The notes beneath the pieces were generated by a model that did no database searches, was not told the origin of the DNA, and saw only the letters and a program-made list of their open reading frames with translations. From Nitrogeniibacter sp041600915 (GTDB taxonomy: Bacteria > Pseudomonadota > Gammaproteobacteria > Burkholderiales > Rhodocyclaceae), in NCBI GenBank assembly GCA_041600915.1, contig JBFIJC010000001.1, positions 28,274-92,273 on the forward strand: a stretch of DNA of 64,000 nt, read 5' to 3'. The translations under genes were made by a program, and so were the position numbers. Shown piece by piece: positions 34,471 through 43,019 of the stretch (positions within the stretch are counted from its first letter, which is position 1; every line of letters begins with the position of its first letter).

Positions 34471-36051
34471 CTATGCCAAATGTCTTTTCTTTTCGGGCCA
34501 TGTCACGTCCTCGACGGACGGTATCATCGAAACTATCTCGTCAGGCAACGAGAACGCTTCGACGGTGGGTCGCCGTTTGGATGCGTCGCGCGTGTTCCAG
34601 TACACCTTGCCGGTTACCAGTTCTGCTTCGTGTCCCACGATGGGGGCAACAAGGTGCGGTGCGATGCCTTCATCAAGTAGCCGCGTGATGAACAGGTGTC
34701 GAAAGCTGTGAAAGACGGCCTCCTGCTTGCCTTCGATGCCGGCCTTGTGGCGAAAACGTTGGAACCAGTTTGATGCTGCATGAGCGGGGCCATCGCGACG
34801 CGTCCTGCTCAATTCAGGGAAGAGGTGTGCTCTACCTTGTTTCCGCATCGCTTCGACATAGCGCAAGAGGCCGATGCGGATCAGTTCAGGATGTAACGGG
34901 ACAAGACGCTTCGCGTTCGCATTCTTCACGCTTTTCTTCCGCCCTTGCTCATCTGTGACGGTTTCAATGGCTTCTCGGTCATTGATGTCGATGCAGGGGA
35001 TGCCGTCTACCGTAGTGAAGTCTGCCAAGTCCAACTGTGCGAGTTCGCCGAGCCGTGCGCCAGTAAAGATTGCGAGTGGTAGCAGCCAGAAAGCGTAGCT
35101 CTTGCGGAACCGTTTGGATTGAAAGTCCTTGTGGTTCAAGAGCGCACGCAACTCATCGGTTGTGAACGGTCGCCGGGAGCTTGCTAACGTTTCCGCCTGG
35201 CCGAAACCCGAGAATGGGTTGGCGTCGATGCCCCATTTGCGCTTTTCCTCAAGCGCCCATCGAAACATTGCGGAGATGCGTTCGGCCTTCTTGCTGGCGT
35301 TCTGCTCAGATTGAGGCGGTGGGTCCATAGCCAGCAGTTCGTCAGCCGTCTTGTCTCGATATGCTTTAACGCGGCTCGCGTTGGCCGGGAGGCGTCTAAG
35401 TAGGCCAAAGAAGCAGCCTGCCATATCCCGATCTATAGTGCCGATACGGATATCATTCATAATGAAAGTGAACTGCTCGATATCCTTCCTGTACGACTCA
35501 AGGGTTTTTTTTCCGGGTGGCTTCTTACGTCCTCCGATTGCTCGCTGGCTCAGGGATCGAAGATATGCCGCCAAAAGTTCGGAAAACAGCGGTGTCTTCT
35601 CTGCGGGCCAAGGGAATACGAGAGCTGTCTCAAGCTCCGTCTTGCCGCGAAGCTGCCCCTTTATAAAAGCCTTCTCCACAACATTTTGGGCGATGAGGCG
35701 AGGAACCGACGTGTTCAGCTGGAGCTGGAGAGCGGCAACTTCCCCTTCCAGTTCGTTGATACGCTCAGTTAGCTGAGCGTTCTTCCGGGTCTCAGAAATC
35801 CACGCTAGCCAGAAGTGAGCCGGTGCTTTTTGGTCTTCGTCAGCCATATGCTGCAAGTCTCGGAAAAGTGCTTGTTTCGCTATGGCCAGTTGGAGGGCCG
35901 CGGTTAGGGCTGCCTTACGTTGCTCTGTCTGCAGACTGAATCGCACTTCAGTCCTTCCTGCCGTGGCTCGGAGGGGCGAGGGGATCAGAATCCGGGCGTA
36001 GAAGGTGCCGTGGCGGTTGCGATAGATGCAGGCCGGTACTTTAATGGGCAT
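34471..36051 (-). CDS. Tyrosine recombinase (island integrase)
   Basis: 526 residues from ATG 36051 with GGAAG upstream. N-terminal arm-binding part (RNRHGTFYARILIP, as in DUF6538-type integrases), core-binding middle, C-terminal catalytic domain with GARLGELAQLD (Arg I), HSFRHLFITRL (His-x-x-Arg) and VGHEAELVTGKVYWNTRD with the Tyr. All key residues are present. It directs integration in the adjacent ssrA 3' end. An arm-type site overlaps its upstream region, so it may control its own expression. Confidence 0.93.
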   Translation of the reverse strand: MPIKVPACIYRNRHGTFYARILIPSPLRATAGRTEVRFSLQTEQRKAALTAALQLAIAKQALFRDLQHMADEDQKAPAHFWLAWISETRKNAQLTERINELEGEVAALQLQLNTSVPRLIAQNVVEKAFIKGQLRGKTELETALVFPWPAEKTPLFSELLAAYLRSLSQRAIGGRKKPPGKKTLESYRKDIEQFTFIMNDIRIGTIDRDMAGCFFGLLRRLPANASRVKAYRDKTADELLAMDPPPQSEQNASKKAERISAMFRWALEEKRKWGIDANPFSGFGQAETLASSRRPFTTDELRALLNHKDFQSKRFRKSYAFWLLPLAIFTGARLGELAQLDLADFTTVDGIPCIDINDREAIETVTDEQGRKKSVKNANAKRLVPLHPELIRIGLLRYVEAMRKQGRAHLFPELSRTRRDGPAHAASNWFQRFRHKAGIEGKQEAVFHSFRHLFITRLLDEGIAPHLVAPIVGHEAELVTGKVYWNTRDASKRRPTVEAFSLPDEIVSMIPSVEDVTWPEKKRHLA

Positions 36052-36077
36052 TGTGACTTCCTGCCAGCGACACACTT

Positions 36078-36089
36078 AAGTGGCACACC
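36078..36089 (+). repeat. Integrase arm-type site, right end
   Basis: AAGTGGCACACC, third copy of the arm-type motif, 64 bp from the ssrA core and 27 nt upstream of the integrase start codon. Confidence 0.6.
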
Positions 36090-36109
36090 AGCGTGGAACG
36101 CAGCCCTTC

Positions 36110-36148
36110 CATAAAAGGAAACGCCAAGACCTGTAAGGTCTTGGCGTT
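36110..36148 (-). terminator. Island-borne terminator for ssrA
   Basis: 12-bp stem AACGCCAAGACC / GGTCTTGGCGTT (36120-36131 with 36137-36148), then TCCTTTTAT on the minus strand, just 5 nt beyond the tmRNA 3' end. It shields the integrase gene, same direction, from tmRNA readthrough. Confidence 0.75.
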
Positions 36149-36152
36149 GAAG

Positions 36153-36169
36153 TGGTGGAGCCGGGGGGA
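36153..36169. repeat. Proximal att site of the island (tmRNA 3' end)
   Basis: 17-bp direct repeat with 29765-29781. It is the last 17 nt of the tmRNA. Confidence 0.88.
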
Positions 36170-36528
36170 ATCGAACCCCCGTCCGCAAGCCCTCCACAAT
36201 GAGCTCTACATACTTGTCCTGTCTATTTGGATTTAATCATGGGGGTTGGCCGACAGGCGGGCCGTCCCACAACGAGTTACCTTGGTTTTAGGAGTTGCGC
36301 CAAGTAACCCGACGCAACCACGAGTTCCTGTAAATGACACTGCAAGAAAGAGCTTTCACCCCATCATCCGACCCAGGAACCTGTCGGGGCAGCGCCCACC
36401 GGGATTAAGCGGCGAGTGCGAAACGCTTGTCGTTGGCGTTTAGTTTGTTTCCAGCTGATTTACGAGGTAACTGGACCTCGGTATGCACTCAATTGCTTTG
36501 CGACCCACGTCGAAGCCAAGTCGGCCCC
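36153..36528 (-). ncRNA. ssrA: tmRNA
   Basis: 5' end GGGGCCGA at 36528 pairs with the 3' acceptor GGCTCC; CCA is encoded at 36153-36155. T arm GGGGGTTCGATTCCCCC. The tag frame at 36437-36405 encodes ANDKRFALAA then TAA, of the proteobacterial ssrA type. 376 nt. Rescues stalled ribosomes with SmpB. The island inserted at the 3' end but restored its sequence, so it should stay functional. Confidence 0.97.
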
Positions 36529-36576
36529 TTGAAGTGGTACTTGGGGGTGAAAGCCCCAACTTCAAGCGATCTTATT

Positions 36577-37239
36577 TTAGCATGACTCCGAAAGCCCGAT
36601 GTGAAGTAGCGCTTCCGGGGTGGCGACGATCCAGTCCGCCCCCCAGCTTTCGATTGGATGGTCGATGCCAAGATAGCCCCAGGCGGCTGCGGCCGTCATC
36701 ATGCCGGCCGATCTGCCAGCTTCGATGTCTCGCAGATCGTCGCCTACGTACAGGGTTCGTGCGGGGTCGATGGCGAGTTGGCGGCAGGCAAAGATCAGGC
36801 TGTCGGGTGCTGGTTTGGGGTTTGGCGTGGTGTCACCACTGACGATGCAGGCAGCGCGTGACCCAAGGGGCAGGGCCTGGACCAGCGGCTCGGTGAAGCG
36901 TCGTGGTTTGTTGGTGACAATGCCCCATGGTTTGCCCGCGGCTTCAAGTGCGCAGACGAGCGTTTCGATGCCGGGGAAAAGCCGCGATTCGACGCATAGT
37001 GCGTTGCCGTAGTGCGTCAGGAAGCGTTTTGCGAGCTCGGGGTAGGGGGTGGCATCGGGCGTTATTCCGTAGCCGACGCGGAGCATGCCTCGGGTGCCTG
37101 ACGAGGTGTGGGGGCGCAGTGCTTCGAGCGGCAGGGGCGGTTTGCCGTCTTCGTGCAGGAGGGCATTGAGTGCACCGCCGAGATCGGGGGCGGTGTCCGC
37201 AAAGGTGCCGTCCAGGTCGAACAATACCGCGTCAAACAT
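36577..37239 (-). CDS. gph: Phosphoglycolate phosphatase
   Basis: 220 residues, HAD superfamily. LFDLDGTFADTAPDL gives the nucleophile Asp; VTNKP is motif II, KPAPDSL holds the Lys, and VGDDLRDIEAGRSA the metal-binding acids. It removes 2-phosphoglycolate from DNA repair or metabolism. Overlaps ubiG by 8 nt, the common ubiG-gph pairing in betaproteobacteria. Confidence 0.88.
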   Translation of the reverse strand: MFDAVLFDLDGTFADTAPDLGGALNALLHEDGKPPLPLEALRPHTSSGTRGMLRVGYGITPDATPYPELAKRFLTHYGNALCVESRLFPGIETLVCALEAAGKPWGIVTNKPRRFTEPLVQALPLGSRAACIVSGDTTPNPKPAPDSLIFACRQLAIDPARTLYVGDDLRDIEAGRSAGMMTAAAAWGYLGIDHPIESWGADWIVATPEALLHIGLSESC

Positions 37240-37927
37240 GGCGACGGGTGTGCATCAGATAATTGACGTCGGTGTCTTTGCTGAGGGAGTAGACGCGTGT
37301 CAGCGGGTTGTAGGTCAGCCCGGTAAGTTCGGCGAGATCAAGACCGCTCGATCGGCAGTGACGCGCCAGTTCGGAAGGCTTGATGAACTTTGCGTAGTCG
37401 TGGGTGCCCCGAGGGAGCATGCGGAGCAGGTATTCGGCGCCGATGACCGATAGCAGATAGGCTTTGGCGTTGCGATTGAGCGTGGAAAAAAAGACGTGGC
37501 CGCCCGGTTTGACCAGTGTGGCGCAGGCCTGGATGACGCTTGCCGGGTCGGGGACATGTTCCAGCATCTCCAGGCAGGTGACCGCGTCGAATTGTCCGGG
37601 CATTTCGAGCGCGAGGGCTTCGGCGCTGATGAGCCGGTAATCGACTTTGAGTCCTGATTCGTGAAGGTGCAATTTCGCAACACTGAGCGCTTTTTCGCCG
37701 AGATCGATTCCGGTGACTTCGGCGCCGCGTGCGGCCATGCCTTCGGAGAGCAGGCCGCCGCCGCAGCCGACATCCAGTACCTTCTTGCCTTGCAGGGGGA
37801 AGAGGCTGTCGATCCAGTCCAGGCGCAGCGGATTGATCTCGTGGAGCGGGCGGAACTCTGATTCGGGGTCCCACCAATGGTGGGCCATATCGCCGAATTT
37901 CTGAAGTTCGGAGGGGTCTGCATTCAT
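37232..37927 (-). CDS. ubiG: Ubiquinone O-methyltransferase
   Basis: 231 residues from ATG 37927; start fits MNADPSELQKFGDMAHHWWDP, the usual UbiG N-terminus. VLDVGCGGGLLSEGMA is SAM motif I; GFDAVTCLEMLEHVPDPASV-type sequence follows. Catalyses both O-methylations in ubiquinone synthesis at the inner membrane face. Coupled to gph. A bidirectional terminator separates it from the OmpA-family gene. Confidence 0.93.
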   Translation of the reverse strand: MNADPSELQKFGDMAHHWWDPESEFRPLHEINPLRLDWIDSLFPLQGKKVLDVGCGGGLLSEGMAARGAEVTGIDLGEKALSVAKLHLHESGLKVDYRLISAEALALEMPGQFDAVTCLEMLEHVPDPASVIQACATLVKPGGHVFFSTLNRNAKAYLLSVIGAEYLLRMLPRGTHDYAKFIKPSELARHCRSSGLDLAELTGLTYNPLTRVYSLSKDTDVNYLMHTRRHV

Positions 37928-37974
37928 GGTGAAAGGCTTGCTGGATTCAGGGTGTCGAAACGATAGCATGAAAA

Positions 37975-38007
37975 GAAAAAGCCCCGCATTTGCGGGGCTT
38001 TTTCAGT
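37975..38007. terminator. Bidirectional terminator between ompA-family gene and ubiG
   Basis: Stem GCCCCGC / GCGGGGC (37981-38001) flanked by A runs before and T runs after. Confidence 0.85.
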
Positions 38008-38021
38008 CGAAGCGAGCTCGA

Positions 38022-38738
38022 TTACTTGGAGCCGATGACTTCGATTTCAACGCGACGATCCGGCTGCAGGCAGTCGATCAGGGCCTTGCGGCTCTTCTGG
38101 TTGCAGTTGGTGGTCACGGGCTGGGCTTCGCCCTTGCCTTCGGTGTAAACACGGTTGGCTTCAACGCCTTTGCTGACCAGGTACTGCTTGACAGCGGCAG
38201 CACGCTTCTCGGACAGCTTCTGGTTGTAAGAAGCGGAACCCAGACGGTCGGTGTGACCAACAGCCAGGATCACTTCCAGCTTCAGCGAACCAGCTTCAGC
38301 AGCCAGCTTGTCCAGCTTGCCCTTGCCTTCCGGCTTCAGGACAGCCTTGTCGAAGTCGAACAGTGCGTCAGCAGCCAGCTTGACCTTGTTGGCCGTGGGC
38401 TTCGGTGCCGGTGCCGGTGCGGGCATCGGCTTGGCAGCGGCAGCCATCGGGGCTACGCACTTGTCTTTCGGGACGATGTCGCCATCACACCCGCAGCCAA
38501 CCGGAAACTCGCCAGCCAGCACACTGGAAGCCGCGGCCGGGCTCCAGTAGCCGGTGCGCCAGCACAGACCTGCGCCGCTCTTGGCGACGACGTTGCGCCC
38601 GTCGATGACGTAAGGAATGTCGCCCGTGCCGGTTACTTTGATGTCGCCATGGCCGTCAGCAATCGCTGCGGTAGCGGAGACACCAAGAGCAGCGACAGCA
38701 GCCGCCATGAAGAAATGCTTTTTCAGTTGTTTGATCAT
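38022..38738 (-). CDS. OmpA-family outer membrane protein
   Basis: 238 residues from ATG 38738 with GAGGAAC upstream. Signal peptide 1-24 (AAAVAALGVSATAAIA). Residues 60-100 hold a Cys-rich patch (GCGCDGD) and a Pro/Ala linker; about 110-230 is the OmpA peptidoglycan-binding domain with FDFDKAVLKPEG and VGHTDRLGSASYNQKLSEKRA. No N-terminal 8-strand barrel as in E. coli OmpA. Anchors envelope to the cell wall. Confidence 0.9.
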   Translation of the reverse strand: MIKQLKKHFFMAAAVAALGVSATAAIADGHGDIKVTGTGDIPYVIDGRNVVAKSGAGLCWRTGYWSPAAASSVLAGEFPVGCGCDGDIVPKDKCVAPMAAAAKPMPAPAPAPKPTANKVKLAADALFDFDKAVLKPEGKGKLDKLAAEAGSLKLEVILAVGHTDRLGSASYNQKLSEKRAAAVKQYLVSKGVEANRVYTEGKGEAQPVTTNCNQKSRKALIDCLQPDRRVEIEVIGSK

Positions 38739-38797
38739 ATGTTCCTCGTCACAGGGCAAGGTTGAACGGTGAAAGTTCCGCGGTCTTTGTCGCGGTA

Positions 38798-40123
38798 CTA
38801 GTCGAATCGACTACCGACCTTATTCTGCCATACGCGTGTAACGCCAAGCAATTCATTGTCTGCTTTTTGCAACACTTGTTTATTTGAAACGCGCGTCTGT
38901 CCAGCAACCCAGACGTCCGACACGTACTCACGGCCCGCGCAATATACAAGGTGCGAGACGGGATCGAAACATGGTTGTGTTTCAAAAGGTGACAGGTCAA
39001 CAGCGCAAAGATCGGCCCATTTGCCAATTTCGATGCTGCCGATCTCGTTTTCCAGCCCCAGCGCTTTGGCGCCATGCTGGGTGGCCATGCGCAGTGCTGT
39101 TTTTGCCGGGATGGCGGCGGCGTCCTTGGTGCTGACTTTTGCCAGCAGGGCGGCCATGCGCATTTCCTGGAAGATATCCAGGCGGTTGTTGCTGGCGGCG
39201 CCATCGGTGCCGAGGCCAATGGGAATGCCTTGGGCGAGCGCCTCAGTAATGGGCGCGATGCCGGAGGCGAGCTTCATATTGGAGGTGGGGCAGTGCGCCA
39301 GCGAGCAGCCGTGCCGCGCGAGGGTCTGGATTTCGGCGGGTGTGAGATGGACGGCGTGGACGCCGATAAGCTGGCTTTCGACGACGCCGAGTTGGGCCAG
39401 GCGTTCCAAGGGGCGCTTGCCGTGCTGCTTCAGGCTGTCTTCGATTTCCTGCTCGGTTTCATGGATATGGATATGGATCGGCAGGTCGAGCTCGTTGGAC
39501 AGACTGACAATGCGCGAAAAAGTGGCGTCAGAGACGGTATAGGGCGCGTGCGGCGCCAGCGCGAAGCGTACGAGCGGGTTGCCGCGCCAGGCGTCGCGCG
39601 CGGCGAGTCCTTTGCTGAGGTATTCATCAGCGCTGGCTGCATATGAGGTGGGAAAGTCGATGGTGGTGATGCCGATGACGCAGCGCATGCCCAGGGCGTC
39701 GAACGAGGCGGCCGCGGCGTCGGGGTAGAAGTACATCTCGTTGCAGGTGGTGATGCCGCCGCGAAGCATCTCTGCGGCCGCGAGCAGGGTGCCGTCGCGC
39801 ACGAAAGCGGGGCTGACGTGTTTGGCCTCGGTGGGCCAGATCGCCGTTTGCAGCCATGTCATCAGCGGCAGGTCGTCGGCAATGCCGCGCATCAGCGTCA
39901 TGGCGGCGTGGGTGTGCAGGTTAATCAGGCCGGGAATGAGTGCATGGTCGGGCAGGCGGGTTTCGGTGGTGGCGTGGTATCGCTCCCGTGCCAGGTTGCT
40001 TGGCAAGACGGCCACGATTCGTCCATTGCGCACGGCGACGCTGTGGTGCTCAAGTGTCGCGTCGGCAGCGTCTGCCGGGATCACCCAGCGGGCGCTGATC
40101 AGCAGGTCGACCTGTTCGCTCAT
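38798..40123 (-). CDS. mtaD: Amidohydrolase, TRZ/ATZ type (MTA/SAH deaminase)
   Basis: 441 residues. PGLINLHTHAAMTLMRG gives the HxH metal ligands; the ALAPHAPYT His, HIHETEQEI and LGTDGAASNNRLDI Asp complete the site. The family deaminates S-adenosylhomocysteine, methylthioadenosine or related purines. It lies next to ubiG, which produces SAH, an often-seen pairing. Divergent from gyrA. Confidence 0.85.
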   Translation of the reverse strand: MSEQVDLLISARWVIPADAADATLEHHSVAVRNGRIVAVLPSNLARERYHATTETRLPDHALIPGLINLHTHAAMTLMRGIADDLPLMTWLQTAIWPTEAKHVSPAFVRDGTLLAAAEMLRGGITTCNEMYFYPDAAAASFDALGMRCVIGITTIDFPTSYAASADEYLSKGLAARDAWRGNPLVRFALAPHAPYTVSDATFSRIVSLSNELDLPIHIHIHETEQEIEDSLKQHGKRPLERLAQLGVVESQLIGVHAVHLTPAEIQTLARHGCSLAHCPTSNMKLASGIAPITEALAQGIPIGLGTDGAASNNRLDIFQEMRMAALLAKVSTKDAAAIPAKTALRMATQHGAKALGLENEIGSIEIGKWADLCAVDLSPFETQPCFDPVSHLVYCAGREYVSDVWVAGQTRVSNKQVLQKADNELLGVTRVWQNKVGSRFD

Positions 40124-40337
40124 GGCGTCTGTTCGCCTCGGAAGTGAAGGATGGAGGTGGCATTCAAGCCCGGGGCACGAGAAAGATCAAGTCGGCGGCG
40201 GCGCGTCGTGGCCTTGCGGCGACGCCGGTTGGTGTTTTGGCATGCAGCGACATCGGTGCCAGAGGGGGAGAAGGCAGGGCTCGACGTGGTAATATTTCCC
40301 TCTTTTGAACGCCGCCTTTTCGGGCCTGCCGACAGCC
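40124..40337. other. Divergent regulatory region mtaD/gyrA
   Basis: 214 nt that must hold the promoters of both genes. No strong consensus promoter is readable; a TAATATTT stretch near 40290 is a possible gyrA -10. No gene. Confidence 0.4.
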
Positions 40338-43019
40338 ATGGATCAATTCGCAAAAGAGACCCTTCCGATCAGCCTTGAGGAAGAGATGCGTCATGCCTAC
40401 CTCGACTACGCGATGAGCGTGATCGTGGGGCGCGCGCTACCGGACGCGAGGGATGGTCTAAAGCCAGTTCACCGACGTGTGCTGTTTGCCATGCACGAGG
40501 CCAACAATGCGTGGAACCGGCCGTATGTGAAGTGCGCGCGGGTTGTCGGTGAGGTGATGGGTAAGTATCACCCGCACGGCGACTCGGCCATTTATGACAC
40601 CTTGGTCCGCATGGCGCAGAATTTTTCACTGCGCTACATGCTGGTCGATGGTCAGGGTAACTTCGGCTCTATCGACGGCGATAACGCGGCGGCAATGCGT
40701 TATACCGAGTGCCGCCAGGCGCGCGTGGCCAGTGAGTTGCTGTCGGACATCGACAAGGAAACGGTCAATTTCGTCCCCAACTATGACGGCAAGGAACGTG
40801 AGCCGGCCGTGTTGCCGGCGCGGATTCCGAACCTGCTGATCAATGGTTCATCGGGTATTGCGGTGGGTATGGCCACCAATATTCCGCCGCACAACCTGCG
40901 CGAAGTGATCGACGCGTGCCTGTTGCTGCTGAATGAGCCGGATACCGATATTGAAGCGCTGATCAAGATCGTCAAGGCGCCGGACTTCCCGACGGCGGCC
41001 CTGATCTACGGTCTGTCAGGTGTGCATGACGGTTATCGCACCGGCCGTGGCCGGGTGGTGATGCGTGCGCGCACGCACTTCGAAGACCTTGAGCGCGGCA
41101 ATCGCCAGGCGATCATCGTTGATGAGATTCCTTACCAGGTGAACAAGCGCTCGGTGCTCGAGCGTATCGCCGAGCTGGTCAACGAGAAGAAGATCGAAGG
41201 TATTTCCGAAATCCGCGACGAGTCGGACAAATCCGGCATGCGCGTGGTGATCGAGCTCAAGCGCGGCGAAGTGCCCGAGGTCGTGCTGAATAATCTGTTC
41301 AAGCAGACGCAGCTGCAGGACACCTTTGGCATGAACATGGTGGCGCTGGTCGATGGTCGCCCCAAGGTGCTCAATCTGCACGAGTTGCTCGATTGCTTCT
41401 TGCAGCACCGCCGCGAAGTTGTTACGCGTCGCACCATTTACGAGCTGCGCAAGGCGCGCGAACGCGGCCATGTGCTCGAAGGCCTGGCCGTTGCGCTGTC
41501 GAACGTGGATGAGGTGATCGCGCTGATCAAGGCGGCACCGACGCCGGCCGAAGCCAAGCTGGCCCTCATGGACCGCATGTGGCGTTCGCCGCTGGTCGAG
41601 GAGATGCTGGCGCGCGCCGTGGCTGATCGTGACAGCTTCCGCCCGGCCGGCCTGCCGCCCGAGTTTGGCCTGCAGGACAACGGCTATCGGATGTCCGATG
41701 CCCAGGCGCAAGCCATCCTAGAGCTGCGCCTGCAGCGCCTGACCGGTCTGGAGCAGGACAAGATTCTGTCCGAGTACCGCGAGGTGATGGAAACCATCTC
41801 CGACCTGCTCGACATTCTGGCCCGTCCTGAGCGCGTGACCAGCATCATTGCCGAAGAATTGGCGGCGGTTCGCGAGCAGTATGGCGACGAGCGCCGCTCG
41901 GAGGTGGTCATGGACACCTCCGACATCAATATTGAAGACCTGATCACGCCGGAAGACATGGTGGTGACCTTGTCGCACACCGGCTACTTCAAGCGTCAGC
42001 GCCTGGCCGACTATCGTGCCCAACGCCGCGGTGGGCGGGGCAAGCAAGCCACAGCAATGAAGGAAGATGATTTCATCGACCGTTTGTTCGTGGCCAACAC
42101 GCACGACACCATCATGTGCTTCTCGAACCGTGGCCGCGCTTATTGGCTCAAGGTTTACGAGGTGCCCGAGGGTACGCGCAATTCGCGCGGCAAGCCGATC
42201 GTGAACCTGTTCCCCTTGTTCGAGGGCGAGAAGATCACGGCCGTGCTGCCGGTCAAGGCCTTTGATGAGGACCATTTCGTCTTCATGGCCACCTCGCGCG
42301 GCACAGTCAAGAAAACCCCGTTGTCCGATTTCTCCAACCCGCGCAAGGCCGGCATCATCGCCGTTGGGCTGGACGAGGATGATTACCTCATCGGCGTGGC
42401 GATTACCGACGGTCAGTGCGATGTGATGCTGTTCTCCGACGCGGGCAAAGCGGTGCGTTTTGCCGAAACCGATGTGCGCCCGATGGGCCGCACGGCGCGT
42501 GGCGTGCGCGGCATGATGCTTGAGCCCGGTCAGCAGGTGATCAGCATGCTGGTGGCCGACGACGAAAGCTGGTCGGTGCTGACGGCAACGGTCAATGGCT
42601 ACGGCAAGCGCACGCCGATTGGCGAGTACACCCGCCACGGTCGTGGCACCAAGGGCATGATCGCCATCCAGTCGTCCGAACGAAATGGCAAGCTCATCGG
42701 TGCGGTGCTGGTCAAGCCCGAAAACGAGATCATGCTGATCTCCACCGGCGGCGTGCTGATTCGCACCAAGGTTGAGCACATTCGCGAAATGGGTCGTTCA
42801 ACCCAAGGGGTGACGCTGATTTCGCTGGATGATGGCACGTATCTGGCCGGGATCGAGCCGGTGGCTGAAACCGAAGACGATGAAGCGTTTTTTGACGAGG
42901 CGCTGGATGTGGCCGAGGGCGCTGCCGCTGCCGAAGCGCCGGCCGCGACCGACGCGCCGGCTGAGACGGACGGAGCGCCAGAGACTCCGTCGGATGATGG
43001 TGCTGACGGAGCCGAGTGA
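40338..43019 (+). CDS. gyrA: DNA gyrase subunit A
   Basis: 893 residues. ALPDARDGLKPVHRRVLFAM and catalytic Tyr in AMRYTECRQAR; GyrA box QRRGGRGKQA in the C-terminal wrapping domain. The quinolone region reads GDSAIYDTLVRMAQ with the wild-type Ser and Asp, so no sign of target resistance. The acidic Ala/Pro-rich tail (about 860-893) is typical. ATG 40338 is preferred by homology although it has weak ribosome binding. First gene of the supraoperon, overlapping serC. Confidence 0.97.
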   Translation: MDQFAKETLPISLEEEMRHAYLDYAMSVIVGRALPDARDGLKPVHRRVLFAMHEANNAWNRPYVKCARVVGEVMGKYHPHGDSAIYDTLVRMAQNFSLRYMLVDGQGNFGSIDGDNAAAMRYTECRQARVASELLSDIDKETVNFVPNYDGKEREPAVLPARIPNLLINGSSGIAVGMATNIPPHNLREVIDACLLLLNEPDTDIEALIKIVKAPDFPTAALIYGLSGVHDGYRTGRGRVVMRARTHFEDLERGNRQAIIVDEIPYQVNKRSVLERIAELVNEKKIEGISEIRDESDKSGMRVVIELKRGEVPEVVLNNLFKQTQLQDTFGMNMVALVDGRPKVLNLHELLDCFLQHRREVVTRRTIYELRKARERGHVLEGLAVALSNVDEVIALIKAAPTPAEAKLALMDRMWRSPLVEEMLARAVADRDSFRPAGLPPEFGLQDNGYRMSDAQAQAILELRLQRLTGLEQDKILSEYREVMETISDLLDILARPERVTSIIAEELAAVREQYGDERRSEVVMDTSDINIEDLITPEDMVVTLSHTGYFKRQRLADYRAQRRGGRGKQATAMKEDDFIDRLFVANTHDTIMCFSNRGRAYWLKVYEVPEGTRNSRGKPIVNLFPLFEGEKITAVLPVKAFDEDHFVFMATSRGTVKKTPLSDFSNPRKAGIIAVGLDEDDYLIGVAITDGQCDVMLFSDAGKAVRFAETDVRPMGRTARGVRGMMLEPGQQVISMLVADDESWSVLTATVNGYGKRTPIGEYTRHGRGTKGMIAIQSSERNGKLIGAVLVKPENEIMLISTGGVLIRTKVEHIREMGRSTQGVTLISLDDGTYLAGIEPVAETEDDEAFFDEALDVAEGAAAAEAPAATDAPAETDGAPETPSDDGADGAE

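Larger units (their letters stand above)
29765..36169. mobile_element. 6.4 kb integrated island in ssrA
   Basis: Bounded by a 17-bp direct repeat (29765-29781 and 36153-36169) equal to the 3' end of tmRNA. The tyrosine integrase lies next to the ssrA end and three integrase arm-type repeats sit inside both ends. Cargo: a candidate replication initiator with three small genes, a serine recombinase and two exported proteins. No conjugation or virion genes, so it would need a helper or be a satellite/IME-type element. Confidence 0.88.

Noticed and set aside
38799..38813. Palindrome TAGTCGA-A-TCGACTA at the mtaD stop codon
   Set aside because: It lacks a T tract and spacing typical of a terminator; it could be an operator of the ompA-family gene, but nothing else supports this.
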